A stretch of DNA of 64,000 nucleotides from CAYMQB01 sp964392665 (GTDB lineage: Bacteria > Hydrothermota > E44-bin80), in assembly GCA_964392665.1 (NCBI GenBank), contig CAYMQB010000007.1, positions 19,254-83,253 of the forward strand, read 5' to 3'. The position numbers and the translations under genes were made by a program. Below are positions 25,936-35,345 of this stretch, piece after piece (position 1 is the first letter of the stretch; every line of letters begins with the position of its first letter). Below the pieces are notes generated by a model that did no database searches, had not been told where the DNA came from, and worked only from the letters and a program-made list of their open reading frames with translations.

Positions 25936-27996
25936 TTACTTCCCCCTGCTTTTGAACGGTTTATTCAAAACCTTAGTCCCGGGTAAAACGAATCTCCCGT
26001 TCCTGATAATATCAATCCCTTTGCCATTCCTGGGAACCGCTTTAATGAATTTGATAGATTCATATGGCACCGTGATATCCTGATGTCTATATGTATATGC
26101 TTCTTCTGGTCTGGTTTTTCTCAGCGCAGTTTTTTCGTTTTCCCTTGCAACAACCTCCTTACTATCCAATTTGTTAAAAACGCGCTTACCTTCACTCATT
26201 GCATAACAAGTATCACCAATTGCAAAGTGCGGTCCTGTTTTTTCAAGGATCAACACCGGTAGTATATTCATAATCCTATACTTTTTTGCAACAACATAAG
26301 CCAGGGTATTAGTACCAATAGCAAACTCTCCAAGCGGCAGGGTTTTATGCGGAAACAGCAGGTTTTCTTCGATATACTTTTTGTTGCTCTTGGTGGTCTT
26401 GAAATTTCTGCAATTATAATCCACAATATAACCGTCCTTGAATTTAAGCATCAAGTCCCTGAATTCCAACCCTCCAAGGTATGTCCTCCCTATATGCAAA
26501 ACACCATTTGTACCTTTCAATTGCGGTGAAGTAAATACTTCACCAATAGGAATATTGATATCAGCACCACAATTCTCGAAATTGGTCTGTCTTTCAGGAA
26601 ACTCTATTTCTTGCATCTTCACCTTAATATCCGTTTTTGATTTTCCTTTCCCTTTAATATGGACATATGTTGCAGTATCCAAAACATCTATTATTTTCTT
26701 CTGAATGTACTCGTATTTCTCAGGATTCAGCAAATTGATTCTGAGTATCTCCTTAAAAATCTTCTCGAAATTTTTCCCGACCTCCGGGGATGGAAAAGAT
26801 ATTACAGTGAAACTTATTTCACTTCTTGGCAAGTATCTGTCTTGAATCATTACCAAATTATTTTGATGAATTTGAAACACTTTTTGCTGCGCATCCGTAA
26901 ACTTCAAATATTCAGGTTTTGCCTCTGGAGTAAAAGTTTTCTCGCCGAATTTGGAAAGAACAATAATACCGGAACATTGTTTCATTATTTTCTTGCACTT
27001 CTCTACTGCTTTTTCAAAAGTAATTCCATAGAAATTCGAATACGCCTTGTCTAAATAAAGAGCCGCATCAAACCTATGGTCATAGCTGTATTGTCTGTTG
27101 ATCTTCGTTGACGAAACGCTCATTATCGTTACACCAAGATTTTGTTTCTCCAAATCTCTAATCAACTGATGAACAATTCTCTCCTGTCCTATGCTGTACA
27201 TTATTGATACCATAGATTTTTTTCTAATGTTCTTTCCGCTTATCTTGAATCCCGCAATGTACGCATCGGTAATTACTTTTGAAAGTTTTTTTATCGAACT
27301 TTCCGGATATTTTTTTAGAAATTTACCGGTTTTTATCTCGTTCTGCGTAATATATTTCCCATATCGAAAAAGGTATCGCTGGTCTTTAAGATTGGATTTC
27401 ATTACAATGTCTTTAAGAAATCTAAATTCCTTATCAAACCTTTGCTTAAGGTCAATAACAATGTCTTTGGTTTTATCTTTCTTCTCAAGCTCTGTTACGA
27501 TTTTCTTTAGCGCTTTATAACCTAATCTACTTTTTCCTATATAATCGAATATGTCGATAAAGAGTTTATTATATTCATACATTTTGAAAATCCTGCGCTC
27601 AAATGCAAAACGAGTATAACTTCTGAACTTTGTATATACATAGGACATCAACTGCCCATATCTGTCTCCAAAAATCTTCACGCAATATGTAGGGTTAGCA
27701 TAGCTTGTTCTATAATTTCTCTTTTCCAGTTCACCAAACATTTCTTTGTTTTCTCTCTTTAGTTCCTCAAATGGTTTTCCGGTGAAATACCTTTCCCCTA
27801 GTTTCTTCTCGATATCAGCCATTTTTAGTATAAAATTCCCGGTTTTATGAAGAAACCCATAGTATTCTTTGTTTTTCTTTAAAAAACCTTTATCTTTCGT
27901 TTTGCTGCATATTTCTTCTATTTTGCTCAAGCTTTTCTCGTAATTTTTTTGTACTCTTTTATTCTCTTTTTCATAATACTTTCTTACATCAAACAC
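25936..27996 (-). CDS. M29-family aminopeptidase with long N-terminal extension
   Basis: Protein of 686 residues; M29 (aminopeptidase T) enzymes are about 400, so roughly the first 270 residues are an extra helical, Lys-rich region of unknown role. The C-terminal 400 residues carry the M29 landmarks: Glu in INIPIGEVFTSP, GLEFRDLMLKFKDGYIVDY, Glu in LPLGEFAIGTNTLAY, and His/Asp in GPHFAIGDTCY. These supply the two-metal site. No signal peptide, so it probably trims peptides in the cytoplasm. It starts at GTG with AGGAGG four bases upstream. The lipoprotein gene follows. Confidence 0.82.
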   Translation of the reverse strand: MFDVRKYYEKENKRVQKNYEKSLSKIEEICSKTKDKGFLKKNKEYYGFLHKTGNFILKMADIEKKLGERYFTGKPFEELKRENKEMFGELEKRNYRTSYANPTYCVKIFGDRYGQLMSYVYTKFRSYTRFAFERRIFKMYEYNKLFIDIFDYIGKSRLGYKALKKIVTELEKKDKTKDIVIDLKQRFDKEFRFLKDIVMKSNLKDQRYLFRYGKYITQNEIKTGKFLKKYPESSIKKLSKVITDAYIAGFKISGKNIRKKSMVSIMYSIGQERIVHQLIRDLEKQNLGVTIMSVSSTKINRQYSYDHRFDAALYLDKAYSNFYGITFEKAVEKCKKIMKQCSGIIVLSKFGEKTFTPEAKPEYLKFTDAQQKVFQIHQNNLVMIQDRYLPRSEISFTVISFPSPEVGKNFEKIFKEILRINLLNPEKYEYIQKKIIDVLDTATYVHIKGKGKSKTDIKVKMQEIEFPERQTNFENCGADINIPIGEVFTSPQLKGTNGVLHIGRTYLGGLEFRDLMLKFKDGYIVDYNCRNFKTTKSNKKYIEENLLFPHKTLPLGEFAIGTNTLAYVVAKKYRIMNILPVLILEKTGPHFAIGDTCYAMSEGKRVFNKLDSKEVVARENEKTALRKTRPEEAYTYRHQDITVPYESIKFIKAVPRNGKGIDIIRNGRFVLPGTKVLNKPFKSRGK

Positions 27997-28090
27997 TACA
28001 CCTCCTTAACGCTGGATAACAACTTCCGCAATGTTTAATAACAAAATGTGAAAACCGAAATTCTAACATCTAAGACCATTCGCTTAACTT

Positions 28091-28207
28091 CTATACTCCA
28101 CTACTATTTTTTTTCTTCTTCTTCTCTTTTCTTCTTTCTTTTATAGATAGTTGCCTCTTTTTCTTGGCTTCCTTTTTTGCCTTATCTCTTTTCCCTTTGT
28201 CTCCCAT
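28091..28207 (-). CDS. 38-residue lysine-rich protein
   Basis: Short gene missed by length cut-offs. It encodes MGDKGKRDKAKKEAKKKRQL and continues Lys/Arg-rich to a GVstop. It has a strong AGGAGG seven bases before the ATG and a clean stop at 28091. The Met-Gly-Asp-Lys start followed by basic residues recalls small conserved proteins in many anaerobes, which have no known function; nucleic-acid binding is possible from charge alone. It lies between the C25 protease and the M29 gene on the same strand. Confidence 0.7.
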   Translation of the reverse strand: MGDKGKRDKAKKEAKKKRQLSIKERRKEKKKKKNSSGV

Positions 28208-28289
28208 TTTATTACCTCCTGTTAAAAATCTTTTTCTCCCATTATTTTACAGCAGTTCTTCTTGAGTTTGCTGAAGTTCTTTGAGCATA

Positions 28290-30695
28290 TTACTTAACAA
28301 TTATGATTTTCTTCGTAACGGCAAAATGTTCCGAATTAAGTGACACAAAGTATATACCACTGCCTCTCAATGTCCCAAGATTATCTCTGCCGTCCCAAAT
28401 AATTCCATATTTGCCTGGTTTACTTGTTTCATTCAGCAATGTTTTCAATGCTCTACCTGAAACGTCGTATACCTTAATGGAAATATGAGTACTAACAGGA
28501 ACGCTATAAGTAATCCTGGAATATCCACTAGCTGGAGAAGTTGCCGACATTGAGAATATCAGATGACCACTGTGATAGGGTTTTTCATTGATACCGGGTG
28601 GTAAAATTTGACCGCTCCCTTCGTAAGGTCTATAATTCTGGTGGTAAGCAGTCACAGTAATATTCGCAGTACCTTCATTAATAGGATCGAAAATAACCGT
28701 TGCAATACCCGACGTATTTGTAGTATCTATCTCATAAACGGTAGAATCCTCCATTGTTGTTACAATTGCACCCACAACAGCTGCCGTATCTGTGTATGAT
28801 ACATCTACGGTAAAGGTATCCGGACCACCACCTGCATATCCAAACACAGAGGGATGATAAACTGCAAGTGTCTTTGGTTCATCTCTCCACATCGGCATCT
28901 CGGGATCGCCGAAGAGATTAAGTTCATAGATACACCACCTGTATGCTGTATCATTTGCCATTGATACCCAGGCATCCTTTGATGCACAATGAGCTTCACC
29001 CAAATGATACTTGTCCTGCTGGAATATTTCGTGATAGAAGGTTGTGTCAATAACCTCGCTTGGTCCCATCATTTCGTAGGCACCAAGTCCGAATCTTGAA
29101 TTCATTATACTGCCAACACAACAATTTCCTGTCCGTTCAATATAATGTTCACCAAGGCAGTCATTTCCATTACCTCCACCCGTGTTTTCGTCCATTGCCC
29201 CTGTGAAACAACTAATTGCATTAATTATCGTATACTTATTTCCATTGCTCGAGACATCTGCATCTGAATAATCGTAAACAACGCTCCCAAAGAGGTAATA
29301 GTGACCATCCTCGTTACCATGGTCTGCATGATGACAGAAACCAAAACCGCTATTCATAGAATCTATGGTTGCCTGATGTAATCCCCAGGAAGGAAAAATA
29401 TTGTCATCATAAATTTTTGCCTTGTTCCAATCCGAAGGAACTATGTCTGCTATTGCGTTATTTACCGCGCTCCCATACCAGTCAAAACCGTGTAGAAAGA
29501 GCCAGAACAACTGTACCGCTGGCAACATAATCCTTTTTGTATAACCAGCGGGTGGTGTTTTCTCATATGTAAGAATTTTATTAACAAAATCGTTCACCTG
29601 AGCAACGGTCTTTACCGGAGCTCTACCCACATAGACATCAGAATACATATCTACATTGTCACCGAATTCACCGTATGTACCATTGTTATTTCCATCCCAG
29701 GTCCCATCAAGGTCTGCATAGTATAGGTCACAAGGAATGGTGTCTTCATCCGGATAAGCTCCTCCCCCTATTACGCAAAACCATACATCCCTTCTCGGGA
29801 CAAACTCTTCACCATGTTCATAATCACATTGTCCTCCAAGCAAAAACCACAGTGCACCGGAATCTGCCTTTGCCTTTATGAAATTTCTAATTTTATCTGG
29901 ATTATCAACACCTGTTTGGTTGGAGTATATCCAGTTTGTAGTTACAATCTCTGCTGGGACACCTTTCTTTGTCTTCCAATCTCTAAGTGGTTCAAAGGCT
30001 GAAACGAATGCCGGATCCGTCACGATGTAATAAACAGGTGAAGAATTCAGTCGTAATCTGGCAGTCGGTCCCCAGATTTCGACCTTTTCAGGATTTTCAA
30101 CCATGTTTTTAACCTGTTCCGAAAAAATAGCTTTTTGTCTCGGAGTGACAGTCTTCTCGGGGCATAAAGCATATTTGTAGGTTACTTCAAAAGTAATGCT
30201 TGTAAAAAGATTAAGCCTCTTTTCTTTCGGTATGTACTGCACGGGACAAACCCTAATAACAGCAATCTTGTAACCGCAGAGACTGCCTGTTTTTTCGTAT
30301 TCAACGCTTTGTTCCGGATAAGGGTTGTATGAGTTATATAATTCTTCTTCTGGTGGGATGAATTGAAAATCCCTTCTTGCAGATAGGGGAATGGGCCTCT
30401 GACTTGGGAGGATATTATAAGTACCAGAAATGGCAAGAATTGTAGAAGACTTTACTCTTACTTTCTTTACTTCTGCGGTAGTCGGAATAATGAAGGATAT
30501 GTACCGCACGGGAAGAGAAGGTGAACCGGTTTCTACCGTTTGATTACACCCTCTTAATCGAACCACATCATAACCGCTGGAAACAGAAAAAGAAAGGTCG
30601 GACTTTGAGAAATCTACCGTATAATTAATCTCACCCGCAAAGCCAGAAATCGAAACGACAAGAATCAGCAAACCGAGTAAAGCTCTTATCTTCAT
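28290..30695 (-). CDS. gingipain-family (C25) cysteine protease with sorting domain
   Basis: Secreted protease of 801 residues. Signal peptide 1-20 (ends SGFAG). A propeptide domain covers about 20-190, including IPTTAEVKKVRV. The C25 catalytic domain at about 210-610 starts YYIVTDPAF and has the catalytic His in FGFCHHADHGNED and the catalytic Cys in INAISCFTGAMDENTGG. An Ig-like domain follows (about 620-710), then a type IX-style C-terminal sorting domain of about 80 residues (SVPVSTHISIKVYDVSGRALKTLL, GSGIYFVSL). The length is complete for the family. It has its own promoter with an inverted repeat next to it. Confidence 0.92.
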   Translation of the reverse strand: MKIRALLGLLILVVSISGFAGEINYTVDFSKSDLSFSVSSGYDVVRLRGCNQTVETGSPSLPVRYISFIIPTTAEVKKVRVKSSTILAISGTYNILPSQRPIPLSARRDFQFIPPEEELYNSYNPYPEQSVEYEKTGSLCGYKIAVIRVCPVQYIPKEKRLNLFTSITFEVTYKYALCPEKTVTPRQKAIFSEQVKNMVENPEKVEIWGPTARLRLNSSPVYYIVTDPAFVSAFEPLRDWKTKKGVPAEIVTTNWIYSNQTGVDNPDKIRNFIKAKADSGALWFLLGGQCDYEHGEEFVPRRDVWFCVIGGGAYPDEDTIPCDLYYADLDGTWDGNNNGTYGEFGDNVDMYSDVYVGRAPVKTVAQVNDFVNKILTYEKTPPAGYTKRIMLPAVQLFWLFLHGFDWYGSAVNNAIADIVPSDWNKAKIYDDNIFPSWGLHQATIDSMNSGFGFCHHADHGNEDGHYYLFGSVVYDYSDADVSSNGNKYTIINAISCFTGAMDENTGGGNGNDCLGEHYIERTGNCCVGSIMNSRFGLGAYEMMGPSEVIDTTFYHEIFQQDKYHLGEAHCASKDAWVSMANDTAYRWCIYELNLFGDPEMPMWRDEPKTLAVYHPSVFGYAGGGPDTFTVDVSYTDTAAVVGAIVTTMEDSTVYEIDTTNTSGIATVIFDPINEGTANITVTAYHQNYRPYEGSGQILPPGINEKPYHSGHLIFSMSATSPASGYSRITYSVPVSTHISIKVYDVSGRALKTLLNETSKPGKYGIIWDGRDNLGTLRGSGIYFVSLNSEHFAVTKKIIIVK

Positions 30696-30726
30696 ATCTT
30701 CTCTTTGGACATTATAAGTTTCAAAC

Positions 30727-30765
30727 CTTAGTAAACCAATTGCGGTTATTTGTTCTGTTACTAAG
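30727..30765 (-). promoter_or_regulatory. 8-bp inverted repeat at the C25 protease transcription start
   Basis: CTTAGTAA (30727-30734) and TTACTAAG (30758-30765) are perfect inverted copies 23 bases apart. The right copy directly adjoins the -10 element. It could be an operator or a 5' hairpin that protects the message. Confidence 0.4.
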
Positions 30766-30795
30766 AATTTTATGTCAGAAAACTACGATTGTCAA
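30766..30795 (-). promoter_or_regulatory. C25 protease promoter, TTGACA-18-TAAAAT
   Basis: On the minus strand TTGACA is at 30795-30790 and TAAAAT at 30771-30766, spacer 18. Transcription would start near 30759, giving a leader of about 65 bases with an AGAGAAG ribosome site. Confidence 0.6.
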
Positions 30796-31075
30796 GCAAA
30801 TTTTCTTCCTATTCCCATTAGTCATTGCGGCTACTTATAAAAAAGGCAGGCTTATGCCCCATTTTCACCCCAATTTTTAAAAACGAGATTGCTTCGTTTA
30901 AAATAACTGATGCATACTTGCAGTGAGTGCCAAAGCCAAAGGATAAATATGCAGTTGTGCTACAACAAAGTAGGTTCAGATTTTGTTCTGCGAATGTAAG
31001 GCTTTGGAAACAGTAATTTACGCAACTTTAAGGTTGCGGCTACTTATAAAATGTGAACTTGTCCAGTAATCGGCC
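30796..31075. repeat. gene-free spacer with 18-bp direct repeat
   Basis: No convincing reading frame. TTGCGGCTACTTATAAAA occurs at 30825-30842 and again at 31034-31051. A 13-base word CGAGATTGCTTCG at 30884-30896 recurs at 47877-47889 in the element after recX. An inverted GCAAC/GTTGC pair precedes the second copy. These look like remnants of a dispersed intergenic repeat. Confidence 0.6.
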
Positions 31076-31615
31076 CTACTTCGACCACTTCGGACTAACT
31101 ATCTTAAAGGTCGCATCCTTTTTGAAGGTTTCATCGCTGCCTTCTTCTATGTACAAGTGGCTGTCTTTCTGTCTTATGTAGTACCCTGGATAATTGTAAG
31201 ATTCAAATGATGCCCCTGAAGTTTTTGCTAAGCCCTCTACCTTTTTGAACGTTGCATCTTTTTTGAATAATTCATCATCACTATATTCGTTTAATTTAAC
31301 TCGGAAGTCCTCGTGCCTTAAATAGTATTTAGGATAGTTAATCGATTCGAATGAAATGCATTTACTGTCAGCTAAACCCGATACGATCTTAAAAGTTGCG
31401 TCCTTTTTATCCAAGTCCGAACTTATTGTAGTAATCTCACCGAGAAAATCCCTGTGCCGAACGAAATGGTTGGAATCATTATATGATTGTAAAGAGAAAG
31501 TATTAGATTTAGTCTGTACAGGTTCGGATTCATCCTTTCCATCTTTGGTGCCGCAACCAATAAACAAGGTCACCAGCAGTCCTATAAGGACAAGTATAAT
31601 GAATTTTCTTCTCAT
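31076..31615 (-). CDS. lipoprotein with AbfB-type beta-trefoil domain
   Basis: Protein of 179 residues. The signal sequence ends in the lipobox LFIGC. The rest is a single AbfB/CBM42-like domain made of three repeats of the pattern SFES/SLQSYN--FxRHxD---KKDATFKIV (about 45-85, 90-130 and 135-175), the trefoil signature. CBM42 binds arabinofuranose side chains in arabinofuranosidases; here there is no catalytic domain, so it may be a surface glycan-binding lipoprotein. I chose ATG 31615, which has AGGAGG five bases upstream. Confidence 0.82.
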   Translation of the reverse strand: MRRKFIILVLIGLLVTLFIGCGTKDGKDESEPVQTKSNTFSLQSYNDSNHFVRHRDFLGEITTISSDLDKKDATFKIVSGLADSKCISFESINYPKYYLRHEDFRVKLNEYSDDELFKKDATFKKVEGLAKTSGASFESYNYPGYYIRQKDSHLYIEEGSDETFKKDATFKIVSPKWSK

Positions 31616-31703
31616 CCTTACCTCCTTTCTTTTCAGGGGCAACATGCCCTGTCATATACCATACGCTACATTACACCCCTCTCGTGAGGGGATTGTATCA
31701 CTT

Positions 31704-32825
31704 CTACCCAAGTTCTTTGAGTTCGTCTTCTTTGAAGGTTACAAGTGGTGCTTCTTCTTCTAAATCTCTACCAGGTTTGTAATCAAAAGCTGCCTGTGTT
31801 TCATCGCCGATAAGGTGGAAAAGTTCATAAACCTTTATATCATTTGGGCAGGCATCGCTGCATAAACCGCAACCAATGCACGAAGTTGACATATGCGAAA
31901 GCCTTCCGAGGTGAAAGAAAATTGTATCTGTTGGCAATTTCACTGCACCCTTTTTTTCTGCCCAACCAAGAAAATTAAGCGCGGTAAACTCAAATGTGGG
32001 TGATTCCCAGAAACATTCCTTACAGAAACAGATTGGACACTGTCCCATACAATTATGACAATCAATGCATTTCGAAAAATATTTTAGCAATCCGTCTATA
32101 CTTACAACTTGTTTTTTCGTCTCTTCCTTTACCTTTTCCCATTTTTCCTTTCTTGTATCCCCTATTTTTTGCAGTTTTTCATCCCGCTTTTTCGCTTCGC
32201 TTTTTTCCAAACCGAGTTTGGCAACTATTTCCTTCCCTTTGTTTGTATTACCCTCTACAATATATCCGTCACCTTCGGTACCGATAAAACCAATACCAAT
32301 ATCAGCAAAATCAGTTGGAAAGAAATTCTCGCACAGTTTACAAGCATCTCTTATGTTCTCGTCCTGCTCGCCTTTCGCGAGATTTTTGGAAAAGTATTCT
32401 GAATCGATATCTTTACCACTACCGAGCGCATCCTCGTAGTAGTCTGTCTTGTAAGCGCCCATACAGTCATAGCTTATGAGGATAAGATTATCGAGTGTTA
32501 CCTGTTTGAATTTAGCCAATTCCAACAATGTCCGTAGTTCACAGGGTTTAAGAAAAACAAGGATCTTTTCAGGTGAAGAAGAAAACTTAGTTATTTTCGA
32601 CACCAGAGCAGCAGTACTTACGGGAAGTACAGGAGCAATTGGTTTTGCACTTTCCAAAAGTTCTTTGTTCTTTACAAGTGTTGGAAAAACATTGTTCTTG
32701 GATGGAATAAGCATTGGAATAACAATGTTAGTAATTTTATTATTTTCCATTATCTGCAGAAGGAATTCTTTTAGGTTTTTATTCGGGTTATCACCTGCCA
32801 CATTTAATTTATATTTTTCACCCAT
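31704..32825 (-). CDS. FdhB/FrhB-like iron-sulfur flavoprotein subunit
   Basis: Protein of 373 residues of the F420-hydrogenase/dehydrogenase beta-subunit superfamily. The N-terminal part (FLKPCELRTLLELAKFKQV, ILISYDCMGAYK) is the flavin/FeS domain found in Hdr-linked partners. The C-terminal part has two ferredoxin-like clusters, CIDCHNCMGQCPICFC and CIGCGLCSDACPND. In Hdr-Mvh type complexes such subunits exchange electrons with HdrA through MvhD. Here it is the last gene of the run, 94 bp after mvhD. AGGAG precedes the ATG. Confidence 0.85.
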   Translation of the reverse strand: MGEKYKLNVAGDNPNKNLKEFLLQIMENNKITNIVIPMLIPSKNNVFPTLVKNKELLESAKPIAPVLPVSTAALVSKITKFSSSPEKILVFLKPCELRTLLELAKFKQVTLDNLILISYDCMGAYKTDYYEDALGSGKDIDSEYFSKNLAKGEQDENIRDACKLCENFFPTDFADIGIGFIGTEGDGYIVEGNTNKGKEIVAKLGLEKSEAKKRDEKLQKIGDTRKEKWEKVKEETKKQVVSIDGLLKYFSKCIDCHNCMGQCPICFCKECFWESPTFEFTALNFLGWAEKKGAVKLPTDTIFFHLGRLSHMSTSCIGCGLCSDACPNDIKVYELFHLIGDETQAAFDYKPGRDLEEEAPLVTFKEDELKELG

Positions 32826-32918
32826 ACTATCTCCTTTATGCTTTGTTTAGATACTAATTAACAGATACTCACTGATTGACTATCAAATAATTAGGTTGAA
32901 CTTCTCTATATATTCTCT

Positions 32919-33344
32919 CTATACCGACCACTTTTTCCCTATATCTGATGGCCCCAGTTCTCTGATATGTTCCGTAAATTCCTTCATCGTTTGAGCGAAT
33001 TTTCTTCCTTCGCTCGCACTTATCCATCTGAGCCAAAGTCTTCTCTGGTCCAGTCCTAAAGTTTTCATTATCGTTTCGAGAGTCTTTATTCGTCTCCTTG
33101 CTTTGTAGTTTCCCGATACATAGTGACAATCTCCCGGATGACATCCACCAATAATAACACCATCCGCACCTTCCAGAAAAGCCCGCCACACATAAGCAGT
33201 GTCTACTGAGCCCGAGCACATTACCCTGATGGGTCTGATATTGGGTGGATACTGCATTCTTGAGGTTCCTGCAAGATCGGCAGCGCTCGACGTACACCAG
33301 TTGCAAAAAAAACCTACAAGTTTTGGTTCAAATTTACCTGCCAT
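32919..33344 (-). CDS. MvhD/FlpD-type iron-sulfur subunit
   Basis: Protein of 141 residues, the delta subunit that passes electrons between HdrA and a donor enzyme. The [2Fe-2S] cysteines are in VGFFCNWCTSS, RVMCSGSVD and GGCHPGDCHY. I chose ATG 33344 with GGAGG five bases upstream; the longer frame to 33371 has no ribosome site. It is the physical link expected between HdrA and the FdhB-like subunit. Confidence 0.9.
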   Translation of the reverse strand: MAGKFEPKLVGFFCNWCTSSAADLAGTSRMQYPPNIRPIRVMCSGSVDTAYVWRAFLEGADGVIIGGCHPGDCHYVSGNYKARRRIKTLETIMKTLGLDQRRLWLRWISASEGRKFAQTMKEFTEHIRELGPSDIGKKWSV

Positions 33345-33500
33345 GTTCCCTCCTATGCAAATATTCAGCAAAATACGTGTTGAAACTTTCTAACTTAAAA
33401 CTATGAACTCGTGTATTGTTTTAAGGTTACGATGCTCGTAACGTCTCACGGTTATGTCTTACGGGCATCTTTGCCTTATCCGTTACCAAAAACACATCCT

Positions 33501-35195
33501 TCATTCTTCTTCATAAAATCCTGTCACGCCTCCCCCAAGAAACGGGTCGAATTCTTTCCTATGTTTTCTAATAACCTCGAAGTTTCTATAATCAGGCAAA
33601 AGAATAGGCGCAATTCTCTTCGTCTCTATTCCTGCATCTTTAATTTCTTTCTCATATTTTCGAATATGGTCAAAATGAAGTTTTCCCAGTGTTACTTCCT
33701 TTGCTCGCTCCGCAGCGTTTATACCTGCCCTTCTTCCAAATACATTATAATCAAGAACCGAGTTACCCATTAGTCTGTTTCTTCCATGAAGACCTCCGGA
33801 TGCTTCCCCTGCAATGTAAAGGTTTGGAAGGTTTGTTTCACACTTACTATTTATCTCTATTCCGCCATTTTGATAATGCAGCGTTGGAAAAACAAGCATT
33901 GGGTATTTGGAAATATCTATCTCGAATCTGTGATATTGCCTGACCATTGCAGGCAACGCTTTCCCTATGGTTCCAGGACCACTCAAAATATCTATAATTG
34001 GCGAATCGAGCCATATGCCTACTCTACCTGCTGGTGTCTTTATGCCTTTATCCCTTTCCGTGCACTCTCTTATAAAGGCAGATGCCTCAACATCTCTTGG
34101 TTCAAGAGGAAATACGAAAAGTTCACCAAATTTGTTGACAGGCTGACCCCCAAGCCCTCTTACCTTTTCCGTAACAAGAAATCCAAGTATCTGTTCAGGG
34201 AAAACCGCACCGGTCGGATGATACTGAACAGTATCCATATAGATTAATCTTGCGCCAGCTCTGTATGCAATAACAAGACCATCCGCTGTTGCACCATAAT
34301 GGTTCGTTGTAGCAAAACCCTGGAGATGCAATCTTCCAAAACCACCGGTCGTAATGATAGTTGTCTTAGCCTTGACAATCACATATTCTTCAGTTTCGGT
34401 CTGATACAGAAGTGCACCTGCAACCTGACCTTTATCGTCCAGTAAGAGCTCTATCGCAGGTGTATATTCAAGAATCGTAATATCCTCCGGGTGGTTTTTT
34501 ACCTCATCCCTTAGGGTTCTCATTATCTCTGCACCTGTGTAATCTCGACAGGATAACATCCTTCTTCGTGAAGTTCCTCCGCCTGCTTTTGTTGAAAGTG
34601 TTCCATCCTCTTCCTTATCCCACATAACACCCAGTTCTTCCAGATAGGCGGTAATCATAGGTGCATCCATTGTTGCTGCTCGAACAAGTTTGGGCTTATT
34701 ATCGAAATGTCCGCCACCAATAATGTCCAGATAGTGTATTATGGGAGAATCGTGTGGGTTAATAGATGCCTGCATTCCACCTTGTGACATCATAGAATTG
34801 GAATCACCAATCCTCAACTTCGTAGAAACAACTACTTTTGCACCATGTTTTTGTGCCCATATCGCTGCCATCGACCCCCCCCCACCACCACCGATAATGA
34901 GTACGTCAACATCGAAATCTACTTTAGAAAGGTCAACATCATCTGGATTAATCCGCGAATGTGATTCAAGTATATCTACAACTTTCGTAATCAGCTTTTC
35001 GCCTTTATTCGGACCAATTCTTATTGACTTCCTCGCTTTTTCTTTATAATCCGGGTGAAATTTGTTGAGCAGTTCGTCCCTTTCTTTAAGCGTAGTCGGC
35101 TCAACTACCGGCTTGCCTAATTTTGCAAGTTCGACACGTTTAGGTCTTGTTTTCTCGACAAGTTTCAGTGATTCCATCATATATTCAGGATACAT
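33501..35195 (-). CDS. fumarate reductase/succinate dehydrogenase-type flavoprotein (TfrA-like)
   Basis: Catalytic flavoprotein of 564 residues in the SdhA/FrdA/TfrA family. The FAD-binding motif is at about residue 100-112 (IIGGGGGGSMAA). The substrate site shows QYHPTG and EKVRGLGGQPVN, and the FAD end shows HGRNRLMGNSVLDYNVFGRRAG. These fit interconversion of fumarate and succinate, or a related enoate reduction. It has no membrane anchor and sits beside an SdhB-like and Hdr subunits, which matches thiol:fumarate reductase more than respiratory complex II. A nine-G homopolymer at 34875-34883 encodes the glycine loop. Confidence 0.88.
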   Translation of the reverse strand: MYPEYMMESLKLVEKTRPKRVELAKLGKPVVEPTTLKERDELLNKFHPDYKEKARKSIRIGPNKGEKLITKVVDILESHSRINPDDVDLSKVDFDVDVLIIGGGGGGSMAAIWAQKHGAKVVVSTKLRIGDSNSMMSQGGMQASINPHDSPIIHYLDIIGGGHFDNKPKLVRAATMDAPMITAYLEELGVMWDKEEDGTLSTKAGGGTSRRRMLSCRDYTGAEIMRTLRDEVKNHPEDITILEYTPAIELLLDDKGQVAGALLYQTETEEYVIVKAKTTIITTGGFGRLHLQGFATTNHYGATADGLVIAYRAGARLIYMDTVQYHPTGAVFPEQILGFLVTEKVRGLGGQPVNKFGELFVFPLEPRDVEASAFIRECTERDKGIKTPAGRVGIWLDSPIIDILSGPGTIGKALPAMVRQYHRFEIDISKYPMLVFPTLHYQNGGIEINSKCETNLPNLYIAGEASGGLHGRNRLMGNSVLDYNVFGRRAGINAAERAKEVTLGKLHFDHIRKYEKEIKDAGIETKRIAPILLPDYRNFEVIRKHRKEFDPFLGGGVTGFYEEE

Positions 35196-35228
35196 TATTT
35201 TTCCTCCTTATTTCGCGATAGTAATCGG

Positions 35229-35249
35229 GAAATTAAGAAATTAGAAATT
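35229..35249. repeat. 21-bp AT-rich repeat, copy 1 (between tfrA- and tfrB-like genes)
   Basis: GAAATTAAGAAATTAGAAAT plus one T is identical at 36062-36082. Both lie in spacers of the same operon and are followed by T-rich stretches with ATTTTCGTA-like words that could partly pair back. There is no gene in either spacer. Confidence 0.7.
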
Positions 35250-35345
35250 GCGAAATTCATGAAGATAGTTTCCTTTTTGATTTTCGTACTTCCATACTTT
35301 TGTAATTTTGAACTTGCTTTTTTCTCATTTTCACAATTTCTTCTT

